A stretch of 6,142 bases of DNA, taken from positions 1 through 6,142 of the forward strand of contig JALURZ010000032.1 of NCBI GenBank assembly GCA_027058735.1, written 5' to 3'. This document shows positions 1 through 6,058 of this stretch, piece after piece. A program made the position numbers and the translations under genes. Origin of the DNA: Hyphomicrobiales bacterium. Lineage in GTDB: Bacteria > Pseudomonadota > Alphaproteobacteria > Rhizobiales > JALURZ01. The notes under the pieces were generated by a model that did not search any database, had not been told where the DNA came from, and worked only from the letters and a program-made list of their open reading frames with translations. Every line of letters starts with the position of its first letter. Within the stretch, counting starts at the first letter, position 1.

Positions 1-388
1 CGGTGGCGCGCATCACCATCCACATGACGCCGCCAACTATGAAGGTCGAAGTCAGCACACCGATGCTGGCCATCAGCCCGATGGCCCATTTGCGCGCGGC
101 CAATTCGCTGAAATCGATATGAACGGCGCCCGCAAACAGCAGCACAGACAGCATCCCGTGCATGAGCGCGGCGTAAAAATCGATCTGCCGCAGGGCGCCG
201 GTCACCAGGGTGCGCACGCCGGCCTGCGGGACAAGAATGTCGAACACCACGATCGCGCCCGAAGCGATCAGGGCGATCACCAGCAGTCCGATGGTGTGGG
301 GCAGGTGCAACAGGCGATGGTTGACATAGCCGAACACCGCCGAAAGACCCAGCAGAAGGGCGGCAATATCGAACAATGTCAACGCCAT
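1..388 (-). CDS. Na+/H+ (cation:proton) antiporter, CPA1 family, N-terminal part only
   Basis: The gene enters from the left edge and reads leftward from an ATG at 388-386. 129 codons are visible and there is no stop, so the C-terminal two thirds lie outside. The translation opens MALTLFDIAALLLG and shows about four hydrophobic segments: residues 4-22, 31-53, 72-90 and 101-126. The stretch LLFAGAVHIDF (83-93) matches the conserved LLFAGALH(V/I)D-type motif of CPA1 Na+/H+ exchangers (Pfam Na_H_Exchanger), and the N-terminal TLFD...NHR layout is typical of the bacterial members. Known role of the family: inner-membrane exchange of Na+ or K+ for protons in pH and salt homeostasis. The catalytic Asp region is not in view, so ion choice cannot be judged. 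No other in-frame start codon lies within the 42 bases before the ATG. The Shine-Dalgarno is weak (GGACGG about 6 nt away). It is divergent from the amidase. Confidence 0.85.
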   Translation of the reverse strand, partial: MALTLFDIAALLLGLSAVFGYVNHRLLHLPHTIGLLVIALIASGAIVVFDILVPQAGVRTLVTGALRQIDFYAALMHGMLSVLLFAGAVHIDFSELAARKWAIGLMASIGVLTSTFIVGGVMWMVMRAT

Positions 389-428
389 GGGTGCCGTCCG
401 CGATTCACAGGGCCGCCCGGCATCCGGT

Positions 429-442
429 GATGCGCGCGCATC
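429..442. repeat. 14-bp perfect palindrome GATGCGCGCGCATC
   Basis: The sequence reads identically on both strands and sits 41 bases upstream of the antiporter start codon. The hexamer CATCCG occurs at 421-426 and again at 439-444, overlapping its right half. The centre is alternating purine-pyrimidine. It could be a dimeric regulator site for the antiporter, but CG-alternating palindromes also arise by chance in GC-rich DNA. Confidence 0.35.
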
Positions 443-446
443 CGTT

Positions 447-464
447 TCCCCCATGTCCCCCATG
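447..464. repeat. Tandem direct repeat, 2 x TCCCCCATG
   Basis: Two exact copies of TCCCCCATG lie head to tail (447-455 and 456-464) in the divergent antiporter/amidase region. On the minus strand they read CATGGGGGA twice. The 9-bp period is close to one helical turn, so a repeated contact site on one face is possible. Function unknown, and slippage duplication is an equally good explanation. Confidence 0.35.
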
Positions 465-620
465 CCGCCGGGCGCGTTCCCTCACCGATTGATTTGATTT
501 CACGGAACGGCGACACTGGCGGCTGCCCATTGGTTGGCCTGAAGACGCGCAGAGACTACACGGACCCGGCGTCCAGTCAACCACGGGCGCGGGATTGACA
601 ACACGCAAGAGGCAAGCGCG

Positions 621-2054
621 ATGGGCGATGATCTCACTTACTGGTCCGCAACCCGATTGGTGGCGGCATATCGCGAAAAATCCGTCTCGCCGGTCGAGGT
701 GAGCGATGCCGTGCTGGCGCGCATCGAGGCGGCGGACCCTGGGCTCAACGCCTTTTGCCTGCTCGATCACGACGGCGCGCGGGCGGCCGCCAGGGCCTCG
801 GAGGGGCGCTGGGCCAAAGGCGAACCCTGCGGCGCGCTGGATGGCGTGCCGGTCACCATCAAGGACATCATCCTGACCCGGGGCTGGGCGACGCTGCGCG
901 GCTCCAGGACCATCGACCCGGATCAGGACTGGCCCGAAGACGCGCCGGTGACGGCGCGCCTGCGCGAGGCCGGCGCGGTGCTGATCGGCAAGACCACGAC
1001 GCCCGAGTTCGGCTGGAAAGGGCTGAGCGACAATCCGCTGACCGGCATCACCCGCAACCCGTGGAACACGGACAAGACGCCGGGCGGCTCCAGCGGTGGC
1101 GCCGCGGCGGCCTGCGCCGCCGGCATGGGCGCGCTGCATGTGGGCACCGATGGCGGCGGCTCGATCCGCATTCCCGCCGCCATGACCGGCATTTTCGGCC
1201 TCAAACCGAGCTTCGGCCGCGTGCCCGCCTATCCCGCAAGCCCGTTCGGCACCATTGCCCATGTGGGTCCGATGACGCGCACTGTCGCCGATGCGGCCTT
1301 GATGCTGAACGTGATCTCACAACCCGACGCCCGCGACTGGCTGGCGCTCCCCCCTGAGGGGCGCGACTACACAAAAGGTCTGGACGGCGGCGTCAAGGGG
1401 CTCAGAATCGCCTACAGCCCGGCCCTTGGCTATGCCCATGTCGAGCCGCGGGTGGCGCGGATCGTTGCCGCCGCCGTGCAGAAACTGGCGGACCTGGGCG
1501 CCCATGTGGACGAAGTGGATCCCGGCTTCGCCGACCCGACCGAAGCCTTCAATACCATCTGGAAGGCCGGCGCGCTCAACGGGCTCAAGGGTCTGAGCGA
1601 TGACCAGCGCGCCATGATGGACCCCGGCCTGCAGGCGGTTTACGCCGCCGGCGAGGCGCTGTCGCTCGTTGATTTTCTGGACGCCAATACCCAGCGTGCG
1701 ACCCTGGCCGTTCACATGAACCGGTTTCACCGGAAATTCGATCTGCTGGCGACCCCGGCGCTCGCCGTTACCGCGTTCGATGTGGGCAGGCTCGCCCCCG
1801 ATGAGTTCCCCGGAATTCCCCCCGGTGAACCCAACAAATGGGTCTACTGGACGCCGTTCACCTATCCCTTCAATCTGACCCGGCAGCCCGCTTGCAGCAT
1901 CCCGTGCGGATTTGACGAGGACGGCCTGCCGGTCGGATTGCAACTGGTCGGCGCCATGTTCGCCGATGCCCTGGTGCTGCGCGCCGCGGCCGCCTGCGAG
2001 CAGGTTTTCGCAATCGACCGGCGTCCGGCGCTGAGCGCCCAGACCGAGAGTTAG
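621..2054 (+). CDS. Amidase (amidase signature family hydrolase)
   Basis: A 477-residue protein, normal length for the amidase signature family (GatA, FAAH and NylA relatives), which hydrolyses carboxylic amides with a Ser-cisSer-Lys triad. All three residues are visible with family spacing. Lys81 is in VTIKDI, Ser157 is in GGSSGG and the nucleophile Ser181 is in GGSIRIPA (24 residues after Ser157, as in FAAH). GIFGLKPSFGRVP (190-202) completes the signature. There is no signal peptide, so it is cytoplasmic. The ATG at 621 is preceded by AAGAGG (607-612) with 8-nt spacing, which supports this start. It is not the GatA subunit by context, since no gatB or gatC is adjacent. It stands alone on the plus strand, and its TAG stop shares bases with the TAA stop of the convergent hydroxylase. 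The substrate cannot be told from sequence. Release of an aromatic acid or amine from an amide is a guess from the neighbours. Confidence 0.93.
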   Translation: MGDDLTYWSATRLVAAYREKSVSPVEVSDAVLARIEAADPGLNAFCLLDHDGARAAARASEGRWAKGEPCGALDGVPVTIKDIILTRGWATLRGSRTIDPDQDWPEDAPVTARLREAGAVLIGKTTTPEFGWKGLSDNPLTGITRNPWNTDKTPGGSSGGAAAACAAGMGALHVGTDGGGSIRIPAAMTGIFGLKPSFGRVPAYPASPFGTIAHVGPMTRTVADAALMLNVISQPDARDWLALPPEGRDYTKGLDGGVKGLRIAYSPALGYAHVEPRVARIVAAAVQKLADLGAHVDEVDPGFADPTEAFNTIWKAGALNGLKGLSDDQRAMMDPGLQAVYAAGEALSLVDFLDANTQRATLAVHMNRFHRKFDLLATPALAVTAFDVGRLAPDEFPGIPPGEPNKWVYWTPFTYPFNLTRQPACSIPCGFDEDGLPVGLQLVGAMFADALVLRAAAACEQVFAIDRRPALSAQTES

Positions 2055-3637
2055 AGCAATTTTTCGATCCGCCCGGCAAGGGCGGCGAGTTCGGTCGCGG
2101 GGCCTTGCGCGGCGATGAAACGGTCCGGGCGCACGAGAAGGACCTGGCCGCCCAGCGCGTCGGTGTCGATAAGGTCCTGATTGCGGAGGACAGCGTGCGG
2201 CAGTGCGCCTGTCGAAGCCGGCCCCGCCTCACCGGTCAGCACAATCTTTCGAACACCCAGCCGCGCCCAGACATCATGAGTGTCATCAACGAGCGCGTCC
2301 GCGCCGGCCTGATCGAACGCGATGAGGGCGAAGCCGGGGCCGAGCACATCATCCAGGCGCACCGCGTCTGCCGTCCACGGCTGTGCCAGCGGATGGCCCA
2401 CCAGCGCGCCCGGCGCGGCGCCCGCGAGCCAGCCGCCGGCGTAACAGGCCTGTGGCTTCGCCGCCAGGTTACTTACGCCCTCCCCGCCCCCTGGCGAACC
2501 GGCGAGCGCTGCGGCAATCTCGCCCTTCCTGATCTTGGCCCCGCCCGACGGCATGACGATTTCACCCAGCCCGACCGCATAATCGATCATCTCTTCGATG
2601 GGGCGGCGCCGTTCGGTCTCGTAGGTGCGCACGATCTCCGGCGGCGCGATGCCCCTGAGCGCCAATGCCACTTTCCAGGCAATATTGAAGGCGTCGCGCA
2701 GCCCGGCATTCATGCCCTGCCCGGCAAAGGGCGGGGTAAGATGGGCCGCATCGCCCAGCAGAACCGCGCGGCCCTGCGACAACCGTTCGGCCACCCGGGC
2801 CTCGAAGGTGTAGACCACGGCGCGGGCAAAATCTTCGTCCGGGATATCCCTGAACCGCGACAAGATGCGTTTCACGTTTGCGATCCGCGCCGCGCTCTCG
2901 CGGTCTTCTCCCGGCATCACCATATATTCGTAGCGCCTGCCGCCGCCCGGTGCGGGAATGCTGACAAGGGGGCGGGCGGGATCGCAGAAGAATTTGGAGA
3001 AGCGGTCGCAATCGGGATCGTTGAGCGTATCGGCCACCACCCAGTCGCGCGAATAGGTGCGCCCTTGCATGGCAATGGCCAGCGCGCCGCGCACGGTGCT
3101 GCGCGCGCCGTCGCAGCCAAGCAGAAACCGGCAGCGGACGGTTGCCGTCCTGCCCGAGGAATCCACAAGCCGCGCCTTGATATGTCCCCCGCCTTCCTCA
3201 AGGCCCACCAGCCTGGTTTCAAAGCGCGTTTCCACGTGATCAAACCGCGCAACCCCTGCCGCCATGATGCGCTCGAGGTCGGGCTGCAGAAAGGCATTGC
3301 GCCGCGCATAGCCATGTTCGGTCACGGGAGAATCCACTTTGGCGAAGCAGGTGCCGTCCGCCGCATAGTAGCGCGCGCCATAGCCGGCGATGATATGGCC
3401 ACATACCTCATCGGCCAGCGAGGCGGCCTGCAGCGCGCGCAACCCTTCATCGTCAAGCAGGATCGCCTTGGGCAGAGCGGATGTCGTCGCATTGCGCTCG
3501 ACAAGCAGGCACTCGATTGCATATGTGCCCAGCAGATTGGCCGCGAGCAGGCCGGTCGGCCCCGCCCCGACAATGAGGACGGGCACCTCGCTGCGGAGCG
3601 GAGCAGTGTTTTCGTCAGCCCCGCGCGGGGGGCTCAC
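2051..3637 (-). CDS. FAD-dependent aromatic hydroxylase (MhpA/TfdB-like class A flavoprotein monooxygenase)
   Basis: A 528-residue single-component flavoprotein monooxygenase. This class uses NAD(P)H and O2 to hydroxylate phenolic rings. Motifs in order: the Rossmann GxGxxG loop in VLIVGAGPTGL (residues 20-30), the DG motif GCDGARS (174-180) and the GD motif LLGDAAHLTPPFAGQG (293-308) followed by MNAGLRDAFNIAWK, all diagnostic. Residues from about 395 to the end form the thioredoxin-like C-terminal domain seen in the phenol hydroxylase, TfdB and MhpA subgroup. Length is close to MhpA. The likely start is GTG (3637-3635), which overlaps the TGA of the upstream VOC gene as GTGA, so translation is probably coupled. 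A second in-frame GTG at codon 18 (3586-3584) would still leave the FAD loop intact. Substrate unknown: phenols, hydroxyphenyl-propionates and polyketide-like rings are all hydroxylated by relatives. The neighbouring extradiol-type protein favours a catabolic role. Confidence 0.9.
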   Translation of the reverse strand: MSPPRGADENTAPLRSEVPVLIVGAGPTGLLAANLLGTYAIECLLVERNATTSALPKAILLDDEGLRALQAASLADEVCGHIIAGYGARYYAADGTCFAKVDSPVTEHGYARRNAFLQPDLERIMAAGVARFDHVETRFETRLVGLEEGGGHIKARLVDSSGRTATVRCRFLLGCDGARSTVRGALAIAMQGRTYSRDWVVADTLNDPDCDRFSKFFCDPARPLVSIPAPGGGRRYEYMVMPGEDRESAARIANVKRILSRFRDIPDEDFARAVVYTFEARVAERLSQGRAVLLGDAAHLTPPFAGQGMNAGLRDAFNIAWKVALALRGIAPPEIVRTYETERRRPIEEMIDYAVGLGEIVMPSGGAKIRKGEIAAALAGSPGGGEGVSNLAAKPQACYAGGWLAGAAPGALVGHPLAQPWTADAVRLDDVLGPGFALIAFDQAGADALVDDTHDVWARLGVRKIVLTGEAGPASTGALPHAVLRNQDLIDTDALGGQVLLVRPDRFIAAQGPATELAALAGRIEKLL

Positions 3638-4179
3638 ACCTCCTCTGCCCTGGCCGCCTCGATCCTCGCACCGTCGGCGCCGATGAAGGTGCCGTCCTGA
3701 TCGATGGTCGCCATATTGCAGAAGATTTCGATCCTGTGGTGGTCGGGGTCGAGCACATAGAAGCTTTCGTTTTCGCCCCAGGAGCCATCGCCGCGCGGGT
3801 CCCAGGGGCTGTGCACCACGGGGCCTCGCACGATTTCAAGCCCGAGTTCTCCGGCACGTTCGAGCATGGCCAGCCAGCCCTTCCGGCTGCCGCACTCGAA
3901 CGCGACATGGTGAAAGTTCGGCAAGCCCTCCAGGTCCTGGCCCGGATCGGCCGGTTTGTCCCGGTAGGCCTTGCGCGGATTGTGCACCAGAACCAGATCG
4001 TGGTGGCGCCCGCCAAGCCGCATGAAAGTCAGGGCCACGGGGATCGCCTCGTTTTCGCCCGCCGCATGGCGCTCGGTGAGCTTCATTCCCAGAAACGCGC
4101 GGTAGAACGCGACCGAGCGCTGCAGATCGGCGACTTCCAGCGCCAGGTGCTGAAGTCGCGCGACGGGCTGGTCTGGCAT
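3634..4179 (-). CDS. VOC family protein, type I extradiol dioxygenase-like
   Basis: Cytoplasmic protein of 181 residues with two beta-alpha-beta-beta-beta units, as in the glyoxalase/bleomycin resistance/extradiol dioxygenase superfamily. A 2-His-1-carboxylate site is readable: His11 (LQHLALEV), His91 (FHHVAFE) and Glu151 (HRIEIF). Tyr141 in FYVLDPDHHRIE lies ten residues before the Glu, the same spacing as the conserved active-site Tyr of ring-cleaving dioxygenases such as BphC (Tyr250/Glu260). His60 in RHHDLVL resembles the second-shell His of that group. These features favour metal-dependent ring cleavage over a glyoxalase or resistance role, but the single-domain size and unknown substrate leave this open. 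Start: ATG at 4179 is chosen over an in-frame TTG at 4188, because AAGGAAGGA (4197-4189) lies 9 nt from the ATG but directly abuts the TTG. The gene is first of a two-gene operon with the FAD hydroxylase and overlaps it by 4 bases. Confidence 0.85.
   Translation of the reverse strand: MPDQPVARLQHLALEVADLQRSVAFYRAFLGMKLTERHAAGENEAIPVALTFMRLGGRHHDLVLVHNPRKAYRDKPADPGQDLEGLPNFHHVAFECGSRKGWLAMLERAGELGLEIVRGPVVHSPWDPRGDGSWGENESFYVLDPDHHRIEIFCNMATIDQDGTFIGADGARIEAARAEEV
3638..3645 (-). promoter_or_regulatory. Strong Shine-Dalgarno abutting the hydroxylase GTG
   Basis: The minus strand reads GAGGAGGT immediately before the GTG start at 3637, leaving only one base between GGAGG and the start codon. 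It is inside the last codons of the VOC gene (Glu-Glu-Val-stop). That spacing is too short for optimal initiation from free mRNA. It may act mainly to hold terminating ribosomes for re-initiation at the overlapping GTGA. Confidence 0.5.
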
Positions 4180-4188
4180 GATGGTCAA

Positions 4189-4197
4189 TCCTTCCTT
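4189..4197 (-). promoter_or_regulatory. Ribosome binding site of the VOC gene
   Basis: Minus-strand AAGGAAGGA. It is spaced 9 nt from the ATG at 4179-4177 and 0 nt from the alternative TTG at 4188-4186, so it decides the start codon in favour of the ATG. Confidence 0.7.
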
Positions 4198-4212
4198 GCC
4201 GGGAAACCGGAC

Positions 4213-4240
4213 CCTATACTGAATTTCGCGGCGCGATCAA
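4213..4240 (-). promoter_or_regulatory. Candidate sigma-70 promoter for the VOC/hydroxylase operon
   Basis: On the minus strand TTGATC (4240-4235) is followed by a 16-nt spacer and TATAGG (4218-4213). Each hexamer matches the sigma-70 consensus at four of six positions. Transcription would begin near 4206, giving a leader of about 27 nt that includes the ribosome binding site. This is the best promoter-like pair I see in the 195-bp divergent region, but GC-rich alphaproteobacterial promoters are poorly predicted by eye. Confidence 0.4.
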
Positions 4241-4273
4241 GCGGGGCTTCGTTTCGATTGGGGCGCAGCGGCG

Positions 4274-4322
4274 CGCGAAACCGCAATCGCGCGTTCGCGG
4301 CCCTTTTCATTTTCCCGCGAAC
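4274..4322. repeat. Three alternating inverted half-sites upstream of galU
   Basis: CGCGAA (4274-4279), TTCGCG (4294-4299) and CGCGAA (4316-4321) alternate in orientation. The first and second half-sites have 14 bases between them. The second and third extend to an 8-bp inverted pair, GTTCGCGG (4293-4300) and CCGCGAAC (4315-4322), also 14 bases apart. The centre-to-centre distances are near two helical turns, as for dimeric regulators. The right pair could instead form an 8-bp stem with a 14-nt loop in a galU leader transcript. It ends 52 bases before the galU start. Confidence 0.4.
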
Positions 4323-4374
4323 ATGGCAACACAGGCCCGGTCGGCGCGGGGCCGCGCATCCAGCGAAGGGCATC

Positions 4375-5256
4375 ATGGGGGCTTCCATCAAGAAGGCGGT
4401 GTTTCCGGTGGCGGGTCTGGGCACGCGGTTCCTGCCCGCCACCAAGGCCATGCCCAAGGAAATGCTCACCGTCGTCGACCGGCCGGTGATCCAGTGGGTC
4501 GTTGACGAAGCGCGCGAAGCGGGCATCGAGCATTTCATTTTCGTCACCGGACGCAACAAGGGCGTGATCGAGGACCATTTCGACAAGCAATTCGAACTCG
4601 AACAGACCCTGCGCGATCGCGGCAAGCTCAGCGAACTGGCGGTGCTTGAAGCAGACCTGCCGGCCGCCGGGCAGACCAGCTTCACCCGCCAGCAGCAGCC
4701 CCTGGGTCTCGGCCATGCGGTGTGGTGCGCGCGCGAACTGGTGAGCGGCCAGCCCTTTGCGCTGCTGCTTCCCGACATGCTGGTCGAAGGGGGCGCGGGA
4801 TGCCTGAAACAGATGATCGAGGCCCATGACCGCCTTGGCGGCAACATCATCGCGCTCGCCGAAGTGCCCCCTCAGGACACCGGCGCCTATGGCATTGTCG
4901 AGGTCGGTGAAGCCAGCGGCAATACGTTCGAGATAACCGGCATGGTGGAAAAGCCCGCCCCTGACGTTGCGCCGTCAAACCTGATGATCATGGGGCGCTA
5001 TATCCTGCAACCGGAAATCTTCGGCCATCTGGAGACGCAGGAAAAAGGCGCGAGCGGCGAAATCCAGATCACCGACGCCATGGCGGCGTTGCACAAGGAG
5101 CAGAAATTTCACGGAATAAACTACGAAGGCCGCACCTATGATTGCGGCGACAAGATCGGCTTTCTGTCCGCCAATGTCGCGTTCGCCCTCAACCGCCCCG
5201 ATTTGCGCGACGCGTTCATGCGGGCGCTGGACGAGGTGTTGAAAAGCGCGCGTTGA
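4375..5256 (+). CDS. galU: UTP--glucose-1-phosphate uridylyltransferase
   Basis: A 293-residue protein of normal GalU length that makes UDP-glucose from UTP and glucose-1-phosphate in the cytoplasm, feeding envelope polysaccharide, exopolysaccharide and glucan synthesis. Family landmarks in order: the nucleotide loop PVAGLGTRFLPATKAMPKEML (begins at residue 11), the stretch PLGLGHAVW (109-117), LLPD with metal-binding Asp134, GIVEV (173-177), MVEKP with Lys193, NLMIMGRYIL (202-211), GEIQITDAM (228-236) and YDCGDKIGF (255-263). The open frame extends upstream to 3736, but that extension is antisense to the VOC gene. The ATG at 4375 is preceded by GAAGGG (4365-4370) at 4-nt spacing and places the AVFPVAG strand where GalU proteins have it. 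It is a single gene, divergent from the VOC operon and convergent with the crotonase-family gene. No partner such as a phosphomannomutase or epimerase is adjacent. Confidence 0.96.
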   Translation: MGASIKKAVFPVAGLGTRFLPATKAMPKEMLTVVDRPVIQWVVDEAREAGIEHFIFVTGRNKGVIEDHFDKQFELEQTLRDRGKLSELAVLEADLPAAGQTSFTRQQQPLGLGHAVWCARELVSGQPFALLLPDMLVEGGAGCLKQMIEAHDRLGGNIIALAEVPPQDTGAYGIVEVGEASGNTFEITGMVEKPAPDVAPSNLMIMGRYILQPEIFGHLETQEKGASGEIQITDAMAALHKEQKFHGINYEGRTYDCGDKIGFLSANVAFALNRPDLRDAFMRALDEVLKSAR

Positions 5257-5267
5257 AGGCGCATTGC

Positions 5268-5318
5268 CGGGGCCGCAACCCGGGCCCGTCGCGGCCGCGG
5301 CGCGCGGTTCAGGCCCCG
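5268..5318. terminator. Possible bidirectional hairpin between galU and the crotonase-family gene
   Basis: CGGGGCC (5268-5274) pairs with GGCCCCG (5312-5318), and in the same register AACC (5277-5280) pairs with GGTT (5306-5309). The interior holds the palindromes CGGGCCCG (5281-5288) and CGCGGCCGCG (5290-5299). There is no T-tract on either side, so it is not a classical intrinsic terminator. Its right arm runs into the end of the crotonase-family gene. Position between two convergent stops is the main support. Confidence 0.3.
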
Positions 5319-6058
5319 CCCCTGTCCAGAAACGCCTTGAGCGCGGCCTTGCATTCGCGTGTTTGCAGAAGCTCCTGAAACCGCGCCAGTTCCAGATCCA
5401 CATGACGGCGGATCGCGTCTCGGTCCTGCAGCAACAATGCCTTCGTGGCGCGCAGCGCCTGAACCGGCTTGGCGGCGAGTTTGCCGGCGAGCGCCATCGC
5501 CTCGCCGCTGAGCGCGCCGGGTTCGCACAAGACATTGACGATGCCCAGATCACGGGCGCGGGCGCCATCGAAAGGCTCGCCCAGCATCAGCAGTTCGGCG
5601 GCCCGCGCATGGCCCACGAGCCGCGGCAGAAGGTAGGTCGATCCGGCCTCGGGCAACAGCCCCAGATTGACAAATGGCAGATGCAGGCGCGCGCGCGGTG
5701 TCGCCAGAACGAAATCGCAATGCAGCAGCATGGTCGTGCCAATACCGACCGCATCCCCGTCGACCGCCGCCACCAGGGGCACCTCGCAGTGGACCAGTTC
5801 GCGCAGGAAGCGGAGCACCGGCGCGTTCTGGTCATCGGGCGGCTGTTCGAGAAAATCGCGCAGGTCGTTACCCGCCGAAAAGCAGCCATCGCTCCCCTCA
5901 ATCACGAGAACCCGGATATCGTCGCTGCCGCGCGCCTCGCCAAAGGCATCGGCCATGGCGGCATACATCGCCATGGTCAGCGCGTTCTTTTTCTCCGGCC
6001 GGTTCATGACGATGCGCATGATGCCCTGATCGCGGCTGATTGTGATGTTGGTGCTCAT
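5309..6058 (-). CDS. Enoyl-CoA hydratase/isomerase (crotonase) family protein, isomerase-like active site
   Basis: A 249-residue crotonase-fold protein acting on acyl-CoA thioesters in the cytoplasm. The fold is clear from NRPEKKNALT (19-28), the first oxyanion-hole loop CFSAGNDL (59-66), the second at GIGTT (105-109) and LGLLPEAGSTYLLPRLVG (132-149). Aligned by motif to rat mitochondrial enoyl-CoA hydratase, catalytic Glu144 is replaced by Thr109 and Glu164 by Phe129. A Glu is present instead at 137 (LPEAG), the place where delta3-delta2-enoyl-CoA isomerases and PaaG-type proteins carry their single acidic catalyst. It is therefore more likely an isomerase or another crotonase activity than a hydratase. 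The ATG at 6058 follows AGGGAG (6074-6069) at 10-nt spacing. Its TGA lies 52 bases from the convergent galU stop. It could handle CoA intermediates of fatty or aromatic acid breakdown, but nothing in the window fixes the pathway. Confidence 0.9.
   Translation of the reverse strand: MSTNITISRDQGIMRIVMNRPEKKNALTMAMYAAMADAFGEARGSDDIRVLVIEGSDGCFSAGNDLRDFLEQPPDDQNAPVLRFLRELVHCEVPLVAAVDGDAVGIGTTMLLHCDFVLATPRARLHLPFVNLGLLPEAGSTYLLPRLVGHARAAELLMLGEPFDGARARDLGIVNVLCEPGALSGEAMALAGKLAAKPVQALRATKALLLQDRDAIRRHVDLELARFQELLQTRECKAALKAFLDRGGA

Larger units (their letters stand above)
389..620. other. Divergent intergenic region, antiporter/amidase
   Basis: These 232 bases separate two genes that read away from each other, so promoters for both should lie here. 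I see no convincing sigma-70 pair. A weak candidate for the amidase is TTGATT (489-494), a 17-nt spacer and GACACT (512-517), which matches the -10 consensus at only three of six positions. The region also holds a 14-bp perfect palindrome (429-442) and a tandem 9-bp direct repeat (447-464), listed separately. I see no small ORF with a credible ribosome binding site. Confidence 0.5.

Noticed and set aside
595..600. A perfect TTGACA hexamer upstream of the amidase.
   Set aside because: It lies only 20 bases before the start codon, so its -10 element would fall on the start itself, and no -10-like hexamer is there.
405..1262. A 285-codon minus-strand frame over the amidase start.
   Set aside because: Low-complexity Arg/Gly/Ala translation opposite the amidase signature. 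It would also fill the promoter region of two divergent genes.
2105..3700. A 531-codon open frame on the plus strand opposite the FAD hydroxylase.
   Set aside because: Its translation is rich in Arg, His, Gly and Ala with no recognisable motif, and it mirrors a gene with clear FAD motifs. Long antisense frames are expected in GC-rich coding DNA.
4180..4188. TTG at 4188 as the VOC start, three codons longer.
   Set aside because: The ribosome binding site directly abuts the TTG, while the ATG at 4179 has normal 9-nt spacing.
3736..4374. An in-frame extension that would make a 506-residue GalU with an extra N-terminal domain.
   Set aside because: The extension is antisense to the VOC gene and its leader, shows no domain, and GalU proteins normally begin where the ATG at 4375 places the start.
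5290..5299. CGCGGCCGCG as a regulatory palindrome.
   Set aside because: Short and made only of G and C between two convergent stops, where no promoter is expected. It is better read as part of the imperfect hairpin.
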